From JBOCEF01 sp050586345 (lineage in GTDB: Bacteria; Pseudomonadota; Alphaproteobacteria; Rhodobacterales; Rhodobacteraceae): a DNA stretch of 64,000 bases. The notes below the pieces were generated by a model that made no database searches, was not told the DNA's origin, and saw nothing but the letters and a program-made list of their open reading frames with translations. Positions 1 to 7,824 of the stretch are shown here, piece after piece; the stretch's first letter is position 1, and each line of letters begins with the position of its first letter. The translations under genes and the position numbers were made by a program. The stretch covers positions 38,451 through 102,450 of the forward strand of contig NZ_JBOCEF010000011.1 in the NCBI RefSeq assembly GCF_050586345.1, given 5' to 3'.

Positions 1-450
1 GTGCGACAGCGCCACGCCGCAGACCTGCCCGAGCCGGTCGCCGAGCTTTTCCATCGCGAGGTCGGAGCCGTGCTGGCCGCCGGTCTTCGCCATCGCGATT
101 CCGTTCGGTCCGGGCGCCGCGCCGATGATCCGCACGTCCGAAAACCCCTGCGCGCGCAGCTTCTCGGCATCGGCGTCGTCCTGGGCGTATAGGGGCGTTG
201 CGCCGGGGATCGCCGCGGCCGCCGCCGCGTCCCAGTGGTCGAGATGGAGATGCGTGACGATCACCGCGTCGACCTCCGCCAGCGCCGCCGCAGGCAGGGG
301 CAGGGCGGTCAGCGGGTTGCGCAGGCGCCCGTCGGGCGTGCCGGGAAAGGGCGGGTAGGCGCCGCGCTCGGCCAGCATCGGGTCGACCAGGATGCGGGTC
401 CCGGCATAGTCGAGCAGCAGCGTGGCGTTGCGGACCTGGGTGAGCTTCAT
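1..450 (-). CDS. MBL-fold metallo-hydrolase, C-terminus cut by window edge
   Basis: Only the first 150 codons lie in the window; the gene runs off the left edge. The protein opens with a beta strand rich in hydrophobic residues (MKLTQVRNATLLLDY), then LVDPMLAERG, then the metallo-beta-lactamase metal motif VTHLHLDHWD at about residues 66-75. That HxHxDH signature binds the two active-site metals. The overall start resembles the UlaG-like/L-ascorbate-6-phosphate-lactonase type of hydrolases that are common as general 'MBL fold metallo-hydrolase' genes; the substrate cannot be told. The ATG at 450 is used because no upstream in-frame start fits better. It follows the purine transporter locus on the same strand but is separated from it by a terminator, so no shared function is implied. 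Confidence 0.75.
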   Translation of the reverse strand, partial: MKLTQVRNATLLLDYAGTRILVDPMLAERGAYPPFPGTPDGRLRNPLTALPLPAAALAEVDAVIVTHLHLDHWDAAAAAAIPGATPLYAQDDADAEKLRAQGFSDVRIIGAAPGPNGIAMAKTGGQHGSDLAMEKLGDRLGQVCGVALSH

Positions 451-513
451 GGCGCGGCGTCCTTCACGTGGATCGGGGCCCGAGCTTATGGCCCGCGCCC
501 GGCGCCGCAAAGC

Positions 514-542
514 GAAAGGGGCGGGCCATGGCGGCCCGCCCC
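514..542 (-). terminator. Rho-independent terminator after the BMP gene
   Basis: A perfect 10-bp G/C stem (518-527 with 533-542) with a 5-base loop is followed on the minus strand by a short T tract. It lies 25 bases past the stop codon of the BMP binding protein gene. Confidence 0.65.
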
Positions 543-567
543 CCGTGTCGTCAGTCTGCGCGGCGGA

Positions 568-1647
568 TCACTTGGGCAGCTCGCCCTCGATGCCTTCCAC
601 GTAGAAGTTCATGCCCAGCAGGGTGCCGTCATCGGCGGTCTCGCCCTCGGCGAGCCAGACCGAGCCGTCCTGCTTGTTGATCGGGCCGGTGAAGGGATGC
701 AGCGCGCCTTCCTCGATCGCCTTGGCGGCCGCGGCGGCCTGCGCGCGGATCTCCTCGGGGATGGTGTCGGCGAAGGCGCCGATCTCGACCATGCCGGTGT
801 CGATGCCGCCCCAGGTGTCGGTGGACTCCCAGGTCCCGTCGAGCGCCGCTTTCACGCGCTCGATGTAATAGGGCGCCCAGTTGTCGATGATCGACGACAG
901 GCGCGCGGTCGGGCCGAACTGCGCCATGTCCGAGGCCTGGCCGAAGGCGTAGATGCCCTTCTCCTCGGCGATGGTCATCGCGGCGGGAGAATCGGTGTGC
1001 TGCATGATCACGTCGGCGCCCTGGTCGATCAGCGCGTTGGCGGCGTCGGCCTCCTTGCCCGGGTCGAACCAGGTGTTGACCCAGATGATCTTGAACTGGA
1101 CGTCCGGGTTGACCGACTTGGCGGCGAGATAGGCGGCGTTGATGCCGCGCACGACCTCGGGGATCGGGAAGGAGGCGATGTAGCCGATGGTGTTCGACTT
1201 GGTCATCTGGCCGGCGATCAGGCCGATGACGTGGCGCCCTTCGTAGAAGCGGGAGGAGTAGGTCGAGACGTTGGCGGCGCGCTTGTAGCCGGTGGCGTGC
1301 TCGAACTTCACGTTCGGGAACTGCTTGGCGACCTTCAGGGTCGGGTTCATGAAGCCGAACGAGGTGGTGAAGATCAGGTCGTGGCCGGACTGGGCCATCT
1401 GGCGCAGGGCGCGCTCGGCGTCCGGGCCCTCGGGGATGTTCTCGAGATAGGAGGTCTGGACCTTGTCGCCGAACTCGGCCTCGACGGCCTGGCGGGCCTG
1501 GTCATGCTCATAGGACCAGCCGAAATCGCCGACCGGGCCGACATAGATGAAGCCGACCTTGAGCGGGTCTTGCGCGCTGGCGGCGGGGGCGAGAAGGGCC
1601 GCGGCGGCGGCGGAGAGAAGGGCGAGCGCGGTGCGGCGCATCATCAT
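568..1647 (-). CDS. BMP-family ABC transporter substrate-binding protein (purine nucleoside/nucleobase type)
   Basis: A 359-residue periplasmic binding protein of the basic-membrane-protein (Med/BMP) family. Residues 1-25 are a Sec signal peptide ending in APAASA; there is no lipobox cysteine, so it should be a free periplasmic protein. The family core is recognisable: KVGFIYVGPVGDFGWSYEHD, then a long Rossmann-like body with GLIAGQMTKSNTIGYI and GADVIMQHTDS. BMP proteins with known ligands bind nucleosides or purines. Three consecutive ATGs occur; the first (1647) is best placed relative to an AGGAGG box 7 bases upstream. The two matching permeases and the ATPase lie upstream on the same strand, followed by xanthine dehydrogenase genes, which supports purine uptake as its job. 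An alternative ligand of the family (for example another nucleoside) cannot be excluded. Confidence 0.9.
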   Translation of the reverse strand: MMMRRTALALLSAAAAALLAPAASAQDPLKVGFIYVGPVGDFGWSYEHDQARQAVEAEFGDKVQTSYLENIPEGPDAERALRQMAQSGHDLIFTTSFGFMNPTLKVAKQFPNVKFEHATGYKRAANVSTYSSRFYEGRHVIGLIAGQMTKSNTIGYIASFPIPEVVRGINAAYLAAKSVNPDVQFKIIWVNTWFDPGKEADAANALIDQGADVIMQHTDSPAAMTIAEEKGIYAFGQASDMAQFGPTARLSSIIDNWAPYYIERVKAALDGTWESTDTWGGIDTGMVEIGAFADTIPEEIRAQAAAAAKAIEEGALHPFTGPINKQDGSVWLAEGETADDGTLLGMNFYVEGIEGELPK

Positions 1648-2028
1648 GGCAGGGCCTCCTGTCGGGTGGCGACCGGATGTTGTTCCGGTTCGATTGAAGC
1701 GAAGCGTAGCGAGGGGGCGGGGGCGCGTCACCTGCGAAAGCGTGAACGCCCCGCGGGTGCGGCGCCGCGGCGCGGTGCGCGTGAAAGGCGACGTTGCGTC
1801 AGGGGGCGACGGAGGGCGTGCGGCCGGGCTCGGGGGCGCAGGGCCCCGCTCGCCCGCCCGGCCGCGCCGCCTCCGGGGCCGGGCGCGCGGGCGGCGCGCG
1901 CGGGGCCGGGCGCGGCGGCGCCCCGGCGCGGGGGGTGCGCACAACCGCCCCGGCGCGGGCGGCGCGCGAAAAAGCCCCGGCGCGGGGCGCCGGGGCTGTG
2001 GGTCGGTCCCGCTTCGGGCGGCGGCCGC
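1648..2028. other. Intergenic, extremely G/C-rich, no gene
   Basis: The stretch next to the BMP start has the only AT-containing bases and presumably holds its promoter. Positions about 1800-1960 are low-complexity G/C sequence with many short inverted repeats and no believable reading frame. The terminator of the GAF-domain gene sits at the right end. Confidence 0.6.
1968..1997 (-). terminator. Rho-independent terminator after the GAF-domain gene
   Basis: An 11-bp perfect stem (1973-1983 with 1987-1997) and 3-base loop followed on the minus strand by five T residues, 31 bases beyond the stop codon. It separates the GAF gene transcript from the BMP gene. Confidence 0.8.
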
Positions 2029-3222
2029 TCAGGCCGCGCGCACGCCCACCAGGCGCTGGTCGCGCCGGGCGGCCTCGATCCCCGCATAGGCGTTCTCGAG
2101 CGTGCGGAGCATGGCGTCGCGCCCGCCCTCGGCATCGGCGATCACCTCGGCCACGCCGCCGGCGGCGCAGACATGCAGGCCCGGGGCGCGCGGCAGCGGC
2201 GTCGCGGCGAGGCGCGCGACCACGCGGCGGGCGCAGAGGCGCGCGTTCTCGAGCGAGGTCTCCGGCATCAGCATGGCGATGCAGGTCGGCCCCTCGGTCT
2301 GCGCCGCGGCGGGCATGTCGAGCGCGCTGTCGATGGACCCGTTCCGGGTCGGCGTCGGCGCGGCGGAGATCACGTCTGTCTGGCGCAGGCCGGTGATCGC
2401 CGCGTCGGTGATCGCGCGCAGGACCGGGCCGGGCAGGCGGTCGGAATCGGCCATGCGGATGTCTTCGAGCGTCGCGGCGCGGCAGGCCTCGGTCACCTCC
2501 TGCCCGTCGAAGGGACGCGGGGCGCCGGGGGCGCGGTAAAGGGCGAAGACCGCGACGCAGGCGGTGCGGCCATGCAGCGCCGCGCGGCGGGATTCGCGGC
2601 GGACCGCGGCGGCCAGGCCCTGCATGGTCAGGGCGCCCGTCTCGGGGTCGATGCGGGCGGCGTACCGCTCCAGCACCTCCTCGGCGGTGCGCTCGCCGAT
2701 GCGGATCAGCTCCTGCCGCTGGCGGTCGGTCGGCTCGGTCTCGTTCTGGGCGGCGGCGACGATCACGCCGAAGGTCGGCCCGCCGGGCAGGCGGATCGGC
2801 GCGGCCAGCACGGTGCGGGCCATCACCCCGCGGGCGCAGAGCGCGCTTTCGCACAGCAGCGGGTCCTCGGAGGCGTTGCGCACCGAGGCGATGCGGGTCT
2901 GGCCGCCCACCAGCTGGATGATCGGGTCGTCGACGGGCAGCGCGATGCGCACCCGGTCGCCCGCCGGAAGGATCACCCCGGCCTGGCTGCCCGCGAGGGC
3001 GGCGGCGGCGATGGGGGCGCCCAGCTTGCGGCGCGCAAGCGAGGCGGCGGCGATCAGGATCGCCTCTTCCTCGGGGTCCGGCGCCGGCCAGCTCTCGAGC
3101 AGCGCCGACGGGTTCGACCCCTCGCGCCACAGCGCGTCCGCGGCCGCCATGCGGGCCGCGGTTTCCATCTTCGTCATGGCCGGATCCCGGCCGCCATCTT
3201 CGGTCAACGCGAATTGCAGCAT
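2029..3222 (-). CDS. GAF-domain protein with a degenerate GGDEF-like C-terminus
   Basis: A 397-residue soluble protein. Residues about 35-190 read like a GAF sensor domain. After DPETGALTMQGLAAAVRRES (about 190-210), which resembles the opening of diguanylate cyclase domains, the chain continues to an end of the type GGVAEVIADAEGG..ML.TLENAYAGIEAARRDQR, again like the GGDEF-domain tail. The catalytic GG[D/E]EF signature itself is absent, so cyclase activity is not expected. Start 3222 has an AAGGGG box 7 bases upstream. It lies between the permease and binding-protein genes of the purine transporter on the same strand, so a regulatory or sensory role in that system is a reasonable inference only. 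The family assignment is from my own motif reading. Confidence 0.55.
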   Translation of the reverse strand: MLQFALTEDGGRDPAMTKMETAARMAAADALWREGSNPSALLESWPAPDPEEEAILIAAASLARRKLGAPIAAAALAGSQAGVILPAGDRVRIALPVDDPIIQLVGGQTRIASVRNASEDPLLCESALCARGVMARTVLAAPIRLPGGPTFGVIVAAAQNETEPTDRQRQELIRIGERTAEEVLERYAARIDPETGALTMQGLAAAVRRESRRAALHGRTACVAVFALYRAPGAPRPFDGQEVTEACRAATLEDIRMADSDRLPGPVLRAITDAAITGLRQTDVISAAPTPTRNGSIDSALDMPAAAQTEGPTCIAMLMPETSLENARLCARRVVARLAATPLPRAPGLHVCAAGGVAEVIADAEGGRDAMLRTLENAYAGIEAARRDQRLVGVRAA

Positions 3223-3300
3223 GTCATCACCCCTTGTACGCGCAAGCCACTCACCACGACCTGCACGCTACGGGCGATTCCTTAAGAACGCGCTTCCAGC

Positions 3301-4230
3301 TCAGCCATTCGCGAAGAAAGGACGCCCGAGACAGGCCGGCGCCTTCAGCCGCGCCCCCCCGCCCGAGGAGATGATCGCCAGCACCGCGATGGTGGCGAGG
3401 TAGGGCGTCATCGACAGGTATTGAGACTGGATCGAGACCCCGAGGCCCTGCAGGTTCAGCTGCGCGATGGTCACGCCGCCGAAGATGCAGGCCCCCAGCA
3501 GCGCCCGCCACGGCCGCCAGGACGCGAACACGACGATGGCCAGCGCGATCCAGCCGCGCCCCGCCGTCATCTCCTCGACCCAGAGCGGCGTCGCCACCAG
3601 CGACAGGTACGCCCCCCCCAGCCCCGCGCAGGCGCCCCCGAACAGGATCGCCAGCGTGCGGATCCGCGCGACCTTGTAGCCGATGGCATGGGCGGCGTCG
3701 TGGTTCTCGCCCACCGCGCGCAGGATCAGCCCGGCGCGGGTGCGGGTCAGCACGTACCAGACCGCCGCCGTCAGCAAGAGCGCCCCGTAAGCCAGCCAGT
3801 CATGCGAGAACAGCAGCGGGCCCACCACCGGCAGGTCCGACAGCACCGGCAGGTCCATCGACGGGAAGCGCGGCGCCTTCACCCCCGAATAGGGCTGGCC
3901 CACCATCGCCGCGACCCCGAGGCCGAACAGCGTCAGCGCCAGCCCCGTCGCCACCTGGTTGGACAGCAAGGCCTGGGTCATGAAGGCGAACAGCCCCGCC
4001 AGCGCCGCCCCCGCCAGCATGGCCGAGACCACGCCCACGAGGAAGGACCCGCTCTCCTGCGTGCCGGCGAAGCCCGCGATGGCGCCGCAGACCATCATCC
4101 CCTCGACCCCGAGGTTCAGGACGCCCGATTTCTCGGTCACCAGCTCGCCGATCGCGGCGAAGAGGAGCGGGACCGCGGCCACCACGAGGGCGGCGAAGAT
4201 CGCGATGGGATTGAGCGACGAGACATCCAT
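3301..4230 (-). CDS. BMP-type ABC transporter permease, second subunit
   Basis: A 309-residue inner-membrane protein with about eight hydrophobic segments, belonging to the branched-chain amino acid/ribose/nucleoside permease superfamily (the NupQ/YufQ side of BMP systems). VTEKSGVLNLGVEGMM near residues 33-48 and the cytoplasmic loop AVGENHDAAHAIGYKV are typical of this subunit and contact the ATPase. The ATG at 4230 overlaps the stop of the preceding permease (TGATG), with AGGAGG 7 bases upstream; a GTG three bases earlier is a second option. The ending (APACLGRPFF) matches the family's usual C-terminus, so the gene looks complete. Confidence 0.88.
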   Translation of the reverse strand: MDVSSLNPIAIFAALVVAAVPLLFAAIGELVTEKSGVLNLGVEGMMVCGAIAGFAGTQESGSFLVGVVSAMLAGAALAGLFAFMTQALLSNQVATGLALTLFGLGVAAMVGQPYSGVKAPRFPSMDLPVLSDLPVVGPLLFSHDWLAYGALLLTAAVWYVLTRTRAGLILRAVGENHDAAHAIGYKVARIRTLAILFGGACAGLGGAYLSLVATPLWVEEMTAGRGWIALAIVVFASWRPWRALLGACIFGGVTIAQLNLQGLGVSIQSQYLSMTPYLATIAVLAIISSGGGARLKAPACLGRPFFANG

Positions 4231-5309
4231 CACGCGGCCTCCTGCGCGCCCCGCGCCGGGCGGCGCTTCAGGCGGTGGTTCACGAACACGTCCGCGCCCA
4301 GCAGGAAGAACAGCAGCATCCCCTGGAACACGGAAATCGCGGCGGCGGGAAGCTGCATCATCAGCTGCGCGCTCTCGCCCCCGATATAGGTCAGCGCCAT
4401 CAGCAGGCCCGCGAGCAGGATCCCCACCGGGTGCAGACGCCCGAGGAAGGCGACGATGATGGCGGTGAAGCCGTAGCCGACGGGCAGGGCGGGCACCAGC
4501 TGGCCCACCGGCCCCGCGGCCTCCATCATCCCCGCAAGCCCCGCCAGCGCGCCGGAGATGCCGAGGCAGGCGGCGATGATCGTGCTCTGCGAGAACCCCG
4601 CGAAGCGCGCCGCGCGCGGGGCCTGGCCCTGCACCTTCACCGCGAAGCCGAAGACGTGCCGCTCCAGCAGCAGGTAGCCCGCCACCGCGGCCCCCAGCGC
4701 GATCAGCGCGCCGACATGGGCGCGGGTGCCTTCAAGGATGATCGGCAGCGTGGCGCTGTCATGAAACAGGCGCGATTCGGGGAAGTTGAACCCGTCCGGG
4801 TCCCGCAGCGGCCCCGACACCAGCGCCGAGAGCAAAAGCTCGGCCACGTAGACCAGCATCAGCGAGACAAGGATCTCGTTGGCGTTGAACCTGATGCGCA
4901 GCAGCGCCGGGATCATGGCCCAGAGCAGGCCCCCGAGCATCCCCGCGATCGCCATCATCGGCAGCACCCAGACGCCCGCGACGTCATAGACCGCGAGCCC
5001 CGCGGCGCCGCCGGTGATGGCGCCGATGATGAACTGCCCCTCGGCGCCGATATTCCAGACCCCGGCGCGGAAGCCGAGCGACAGCCCGAGCGCGATCAGC
5101 ACCAGGGGCGCGCCCTTCACCAATAGCTCGGCCCGGGTGAAGGCGTTGTCGAAGGGGCTGATGAAGATCAGCTGGATGGTGGCGAACGGGTCCTTCCCGA
5201 GCGCGGCGAACAGGATCATCCCCGCGATCATCGTGCAGATCACGGCGATGGGCGGCGCCGCCCAGGCCATGACGCGCGACGGCTCCTTGCGTTTCTCAAG
5301 CGCCAGCAT
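4230..5309 (-). CDS. BMP-type ABC transporter permease, first subunit
   Basis: A 359-residue inner-membrane permease of the NupP/YufP type. It has about ten hydrophobic segments and the diagnostic GFRAGVWNIGAEGQFIIGAI and IRFNANEILVSLMLVYVAEL stretches. The cytoplasmic coupling loop is KVQGQAPRAARFAGF. It pairs with the downstream permease and the upstream ATPase to form the membrane part of the purine importer. The start codon overlaps the ATPase stop, preceded by GGGAGG. Nothing is missing relative to the family's usual length of about 350. Confidence 0.88.
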   Translation of the reverse strand: MLALEKRKEPSRVMAWAAPPIAVICTMIAGMILFAALGKDPFATIQLIFISPFDNAFTRAELLVKGAPLVLIALGLSLGFRAGVWNIGAEGQFIIGAITGGAAGLAVYDVAGVWVLPMMAIAGMLGGLLWAMIPALLRIRFNANEILVSLMLVYVAELLLSALVSGPLRDPDGFNFPESRLFHDSATLPIILEGTRAHVGALIALGAAVAGYLLLERHVFGFAVKVQGQAPRAARFAGFSQSTIIAACLGISGALAGLAGMMEAAGPVGQLVPALPVGYGFTAIIVAFLGRLHPVGILLAGLLMALTYIGGESAQLMMQLPAAAISVFQGMLLFFLLGADVFVNHRLKRRPARGAQEAA

Positions 5310-6835
5310 CACGCATCCTCCCGCACGGCATCGTCGGCGGCCTTGGTCCCGCCCATCATCAACCCGATCTTCTCGACGCTCATCTGCGCCGCAGGGCGGG
5401 GGGGCGACAGGCGCCCCCCGGCGATGACCGACAGCGTGGTGGAAATCTCCATCAACTCGTCGAGGTCCTGGGAGATGACCAGCACCGCCGCCCCCTGCGC
5501 CGCGAGGTCCTTCAGCGCCTCGCGGATCGCCGCCGCCGCCCCCGCGTCGACGCCCCATGTGGGCTGGGAGACGACGAAGACCCGCGGCTCCTGAAGGATC
5601 TCGCGCCCCACCACGTATTTCTGAAGGTTGCCGCCAGACAGGGACCGCGCCGCGTGGTCCACCCCCGCGGTGCGCACGTCGAAGGCCTGCACGACGCGCT
5701 TGGCGAACGCCTCGGCGGCCGAGAGCGACAGCACGCCCCCCTTCGCCAGCCCGGCGCGGGCGCGGCCCGTCAGGATCGCGTTCTCGGTCAGGCTCATGTC
5801 CGGCACGGCGGCATGGCCGAGCCGTTCTTCCGGCCCGGCGCAGAGGCCGAGGCGGCGGCGCCGGTCCGGCCCGGCGCGGCCGATCTCCTTGCCCTCCAGC
5901 CGGATCGCCCCGGGGGCGGCGCGCACCTCGCCCGAGAGCGCGTCCATCAGCTCGTCCTGCCCGTTCCCGGCCACCCCCGCGACGCCGAGGATCTCCCCGG
6001 CGCGCAGGGTGAAGGCGATGTCCGACAGCGCGACGCCGAAGGGGCCGTCCGCGGGGGCGGAGAGGCCCGAGACGTCGAGCAGCGGCGCGCCCAGCGACGT
6101 CTCGCGCGCCTCCGGGGTCTTCAGCGCCTCGCCGATCATCATCTCCGCGAGGCCCTTGGCCGTCTCCTCGCGCGGGTCGCAATCGCCGACCACCTTGCCG
6201 TGGCGCAGGATCGTGGCGCGCGAACACAGCGCCCGGATTTCCTCGAGCTTGTGAGAGATGTAGAGGATCGACACCCCCTCGTCCCGAAGCTGGAACAGGG
6301 TCTGGAACAGGATCTCCACCTCCTGCGGGGTCAGCACGGAGGTCGGCTCATCCATGATCAGCAGGCGCGGCGATTGCAGCAGGCAGCGCACGATCTCCAC
6401 CCGCTGACGCGCGCCGACCGAGAGGTCCCCGACCGTGCGCCCCGGCTCCAGCGGCAAGCCGTAGGCGGCCGAGACCTCGCGGATGCGGTCCGGCAGGTCG
6501 CGCCCCGCCTGGTCGGGCGGCAGGCCGAGGGCGACGTTTTCCGCCACCGTCATCGCCTCGAACAGCGAGAAGTGCTGGAACACCAGCCCCACCCCCGCCG
6601 CCCGCGCCTCTCCGGGCGAGCGCGGCGCGAAGGGGGCGCCCTTGAAGCGCATCGCCCCCGCGTCGGGCTGCTGCACGCCGTAGATCATCTTGACCAGCGT
6701 CGACTTGCCCGCGCCGTTCTCGCCCAGAAGGGCATGGATGGCGCCGGGGGCGACGTCGAAGCCCACGTCGTCATTGGCGATGACGCCCGGAAAGGCCTTG
6801 GTGACGCCCGTAAGGCTCAGGAGCGGGTCTGTCAT
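5309..6835 (-). CDS. BMP-type ABC transporter ATP-binding protein (two fused ATPase domains)
   Basis: A 508-residue protein with two ABC domains. Domain 1: Walker A GENGAGKST (about residue 40), an LSVG signature instead of LSGG, Walker B LLIMDEPTSVLTPQE, and an intact H-loop (ISHK). Domain 2: Walker A degenerated to GVAGNGQDEL, signature LSGGNLQKYV, and Walker B ending SQPTWGVD with no catalytic glutamate. This asymmetry is normal in RbsA/NupO-like ATPases, where only one site hydrolyses. It energises the two permeases encoded immediately downstream. The ATG overlaps the xdhC stop codon (ATGA), so translation is coupled to the xanthine dehydrogenase genes. Confidence 0.9.
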   Translation of the reverse strand: MTDPLLSLTGVTKAFPGVIANDDVGFDVAPGAIHALLGENGAGKSTLVKMIYGVQQPDAGAMRFKGAPFAPRSPGEARAAGVGLVFQHFSLFEAMTVAENVALGLPPDQAGRDLPDRIREVSAAYGLPLEPGRTVGDLSVGARQRVEIVRCLLQSPRLLIMDEPTSVLTPQEVEILFQTLFQLRDEGVSILYISHKLEEIRALCSRATILRHGKVVGDCDPREETAKGLAEMMIGEALKTPEARETSLGAPLLDVSGLSAPADGPFGVALSDIAFTLRAGEILGVAGVAGNGQDELMDALSGEVRAAPGAIRLEGKEIGRAGPDRRRRLGLCAGPEERLGHAAVPDMSLTENAILTGRARAGLAKGGVLSLSAAEAFAKRVVQAFDVRTAGVDHAARSLSGGNLQKYVVGREILQEPRVFVVSQPTWGVDAGAAAAIREALKDLAAQGAAVLVISQDLDELMEISTTLSVIAGGRLSPPRPAAQMSVEKIGLMMGGTKAADDAVREDA

Positions 6836-7824
6836 GCGCGGCTTTCCTTCGGTTCCTGGTCTTCGGCGGGGCGGATCTCGACGCGGGCCCCGGCGGACCA
6901 TGCCAGAAGCTCCGCGGCGAGCGAAACGGCGATTTGCGCGGGCGGCTTGCCCCCGAGGCCGGGCGCCCCGATGGGGCATTCGAGGCGGGCGATGGCGGCG
7001 TCGGGGATGCCCAGCGCCCGCAGGCGCGACCGGAACCGCGCGGATTTGGACGCCGACCCGATCACCCCCGCCCGGGCGAAATCCCCGCGCGCCAGCACCC
7101 GCGCGCAGATCTCGAGGTCGAGCGCGTGGGAATAGGTCAGCGCCATGTGGACGGCGCCCGCGGGGGCGAGGGCCACCGCGTCGGCGGGGTTGGCGGCGGG
7201 CAGGATGCGCGCGCCATGGGCGGCGTCTGCGGGGAACCGCTCCGGGCCGCTGTCGATCCAGGTGATGGCGAAGGGCAGCCCTTCGAACACCCGCACCACT
7301 GCGCGGCCGACATGCCCGGCGCCATAGAGGAACAGGGGGATGCGCGCCGGGGCGATGGTTTCGGAGAGCCAGCCCTCGGAGAGAACCAGCGCCGCGCCTT
7401 CCCCGGCGCGCAGGGCGCGGGCATGGGCGCGGATGGCGGCGGGGGCCTCGGGCGGGGCGCCGGGCAGGATCGGGCGGGCATGGGCGCCGCTTTCGGGGAT
7501 GTCGGCGCTCTCCCACCGCTCATAGGCAAGGGTGACGGCGCCGCCGCAGCACTGGCCGAGCGCGGGGCCGAGCGGATAGCCGCGGGATGCGCCGGGGACG
7601 CCCGAGGCCAGCAGCGCCCGCGCCTCCTCCAGCGCCTGCCATTCCAGCGCGCCGCCGCCGATGGTGCCGGTGAAGCCGTGGGCGGAGACCATCATGGACG
7701 CCCCCACCTCGCGCGGGGCCGAGCCCTTCACGCAAGCCACCACCACGCGCATGGCCGGGCCATCCGCCAGCCCCGCGGCCAGCGCGTCGGGGCAGAGTCC
7801 CGTCTGCGCAGGCCCGCTCACCAT
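6832..7824 (-). CDS. xdhC: Xanthine dehydrogenase accessory protein XdhC
   Basis: A 330-residue cytoplasmic chaperone that binds molybdenum cofactor, assists its sulfuration and delivers it to XdhB. The N-terminal XdhC/CoxI domain shows VVACVKGSAPREVGASMMV and GTIGGGALEWQAL, followed by LGQCCGGAVTL with the conserved cysteine pair. The C-terminal half is a Rossmann domain beginning LFLYGAGHVGRAVV at about residue 165 and ending with IGSASKSARFRSRL. It overlaps xdhB upstream (7 bases) and the transporter ATPase downstream (4 bases). Confidence 0.93.
   Translation of the reverse strand: MVSGPAQTGLCPDALAAGLADGPAMRVVVACVKGSAPREVGASMMVSAHGFTGTIGGGALEWQALEEARALLASGVPGASRGYPLGPALGQCCGGAVTLAYERWESADIPESGAHARPILPGAPPEAPAAIRAHARALRAGEGAALVLSEGWLSETIAPARIPLFLYGAGHVGRAVVRVFEGLPFAITWIDSGPERFPADAAHGARILPAANPADAVALAPAGAVHMALTYSHALDLEICARVLARGDFARAGVIGSASKSARFRSRLRALGIPDAAIARLECPIGAPGLGGKPPAQIAVSLAAELLAWSAGARVEIRPAEDQEPKESRA

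Noticed and set aside
1800..1965. Short Arg/Ala/Gly-rich frames
   Set aside because: Low-complexity translations with no RBS in a spacer; both flanking genes are accounted for.
235..3285. A 1016-codon open frame on the plus strand
   Set aside because: It runs opposite the BMP and GAF genes, has no domain and arises because GC-rich antisense frames lack stop codons. The same holds for long frames at 7,986-10,313, 14,145-16,232 and 32,470-37,719.
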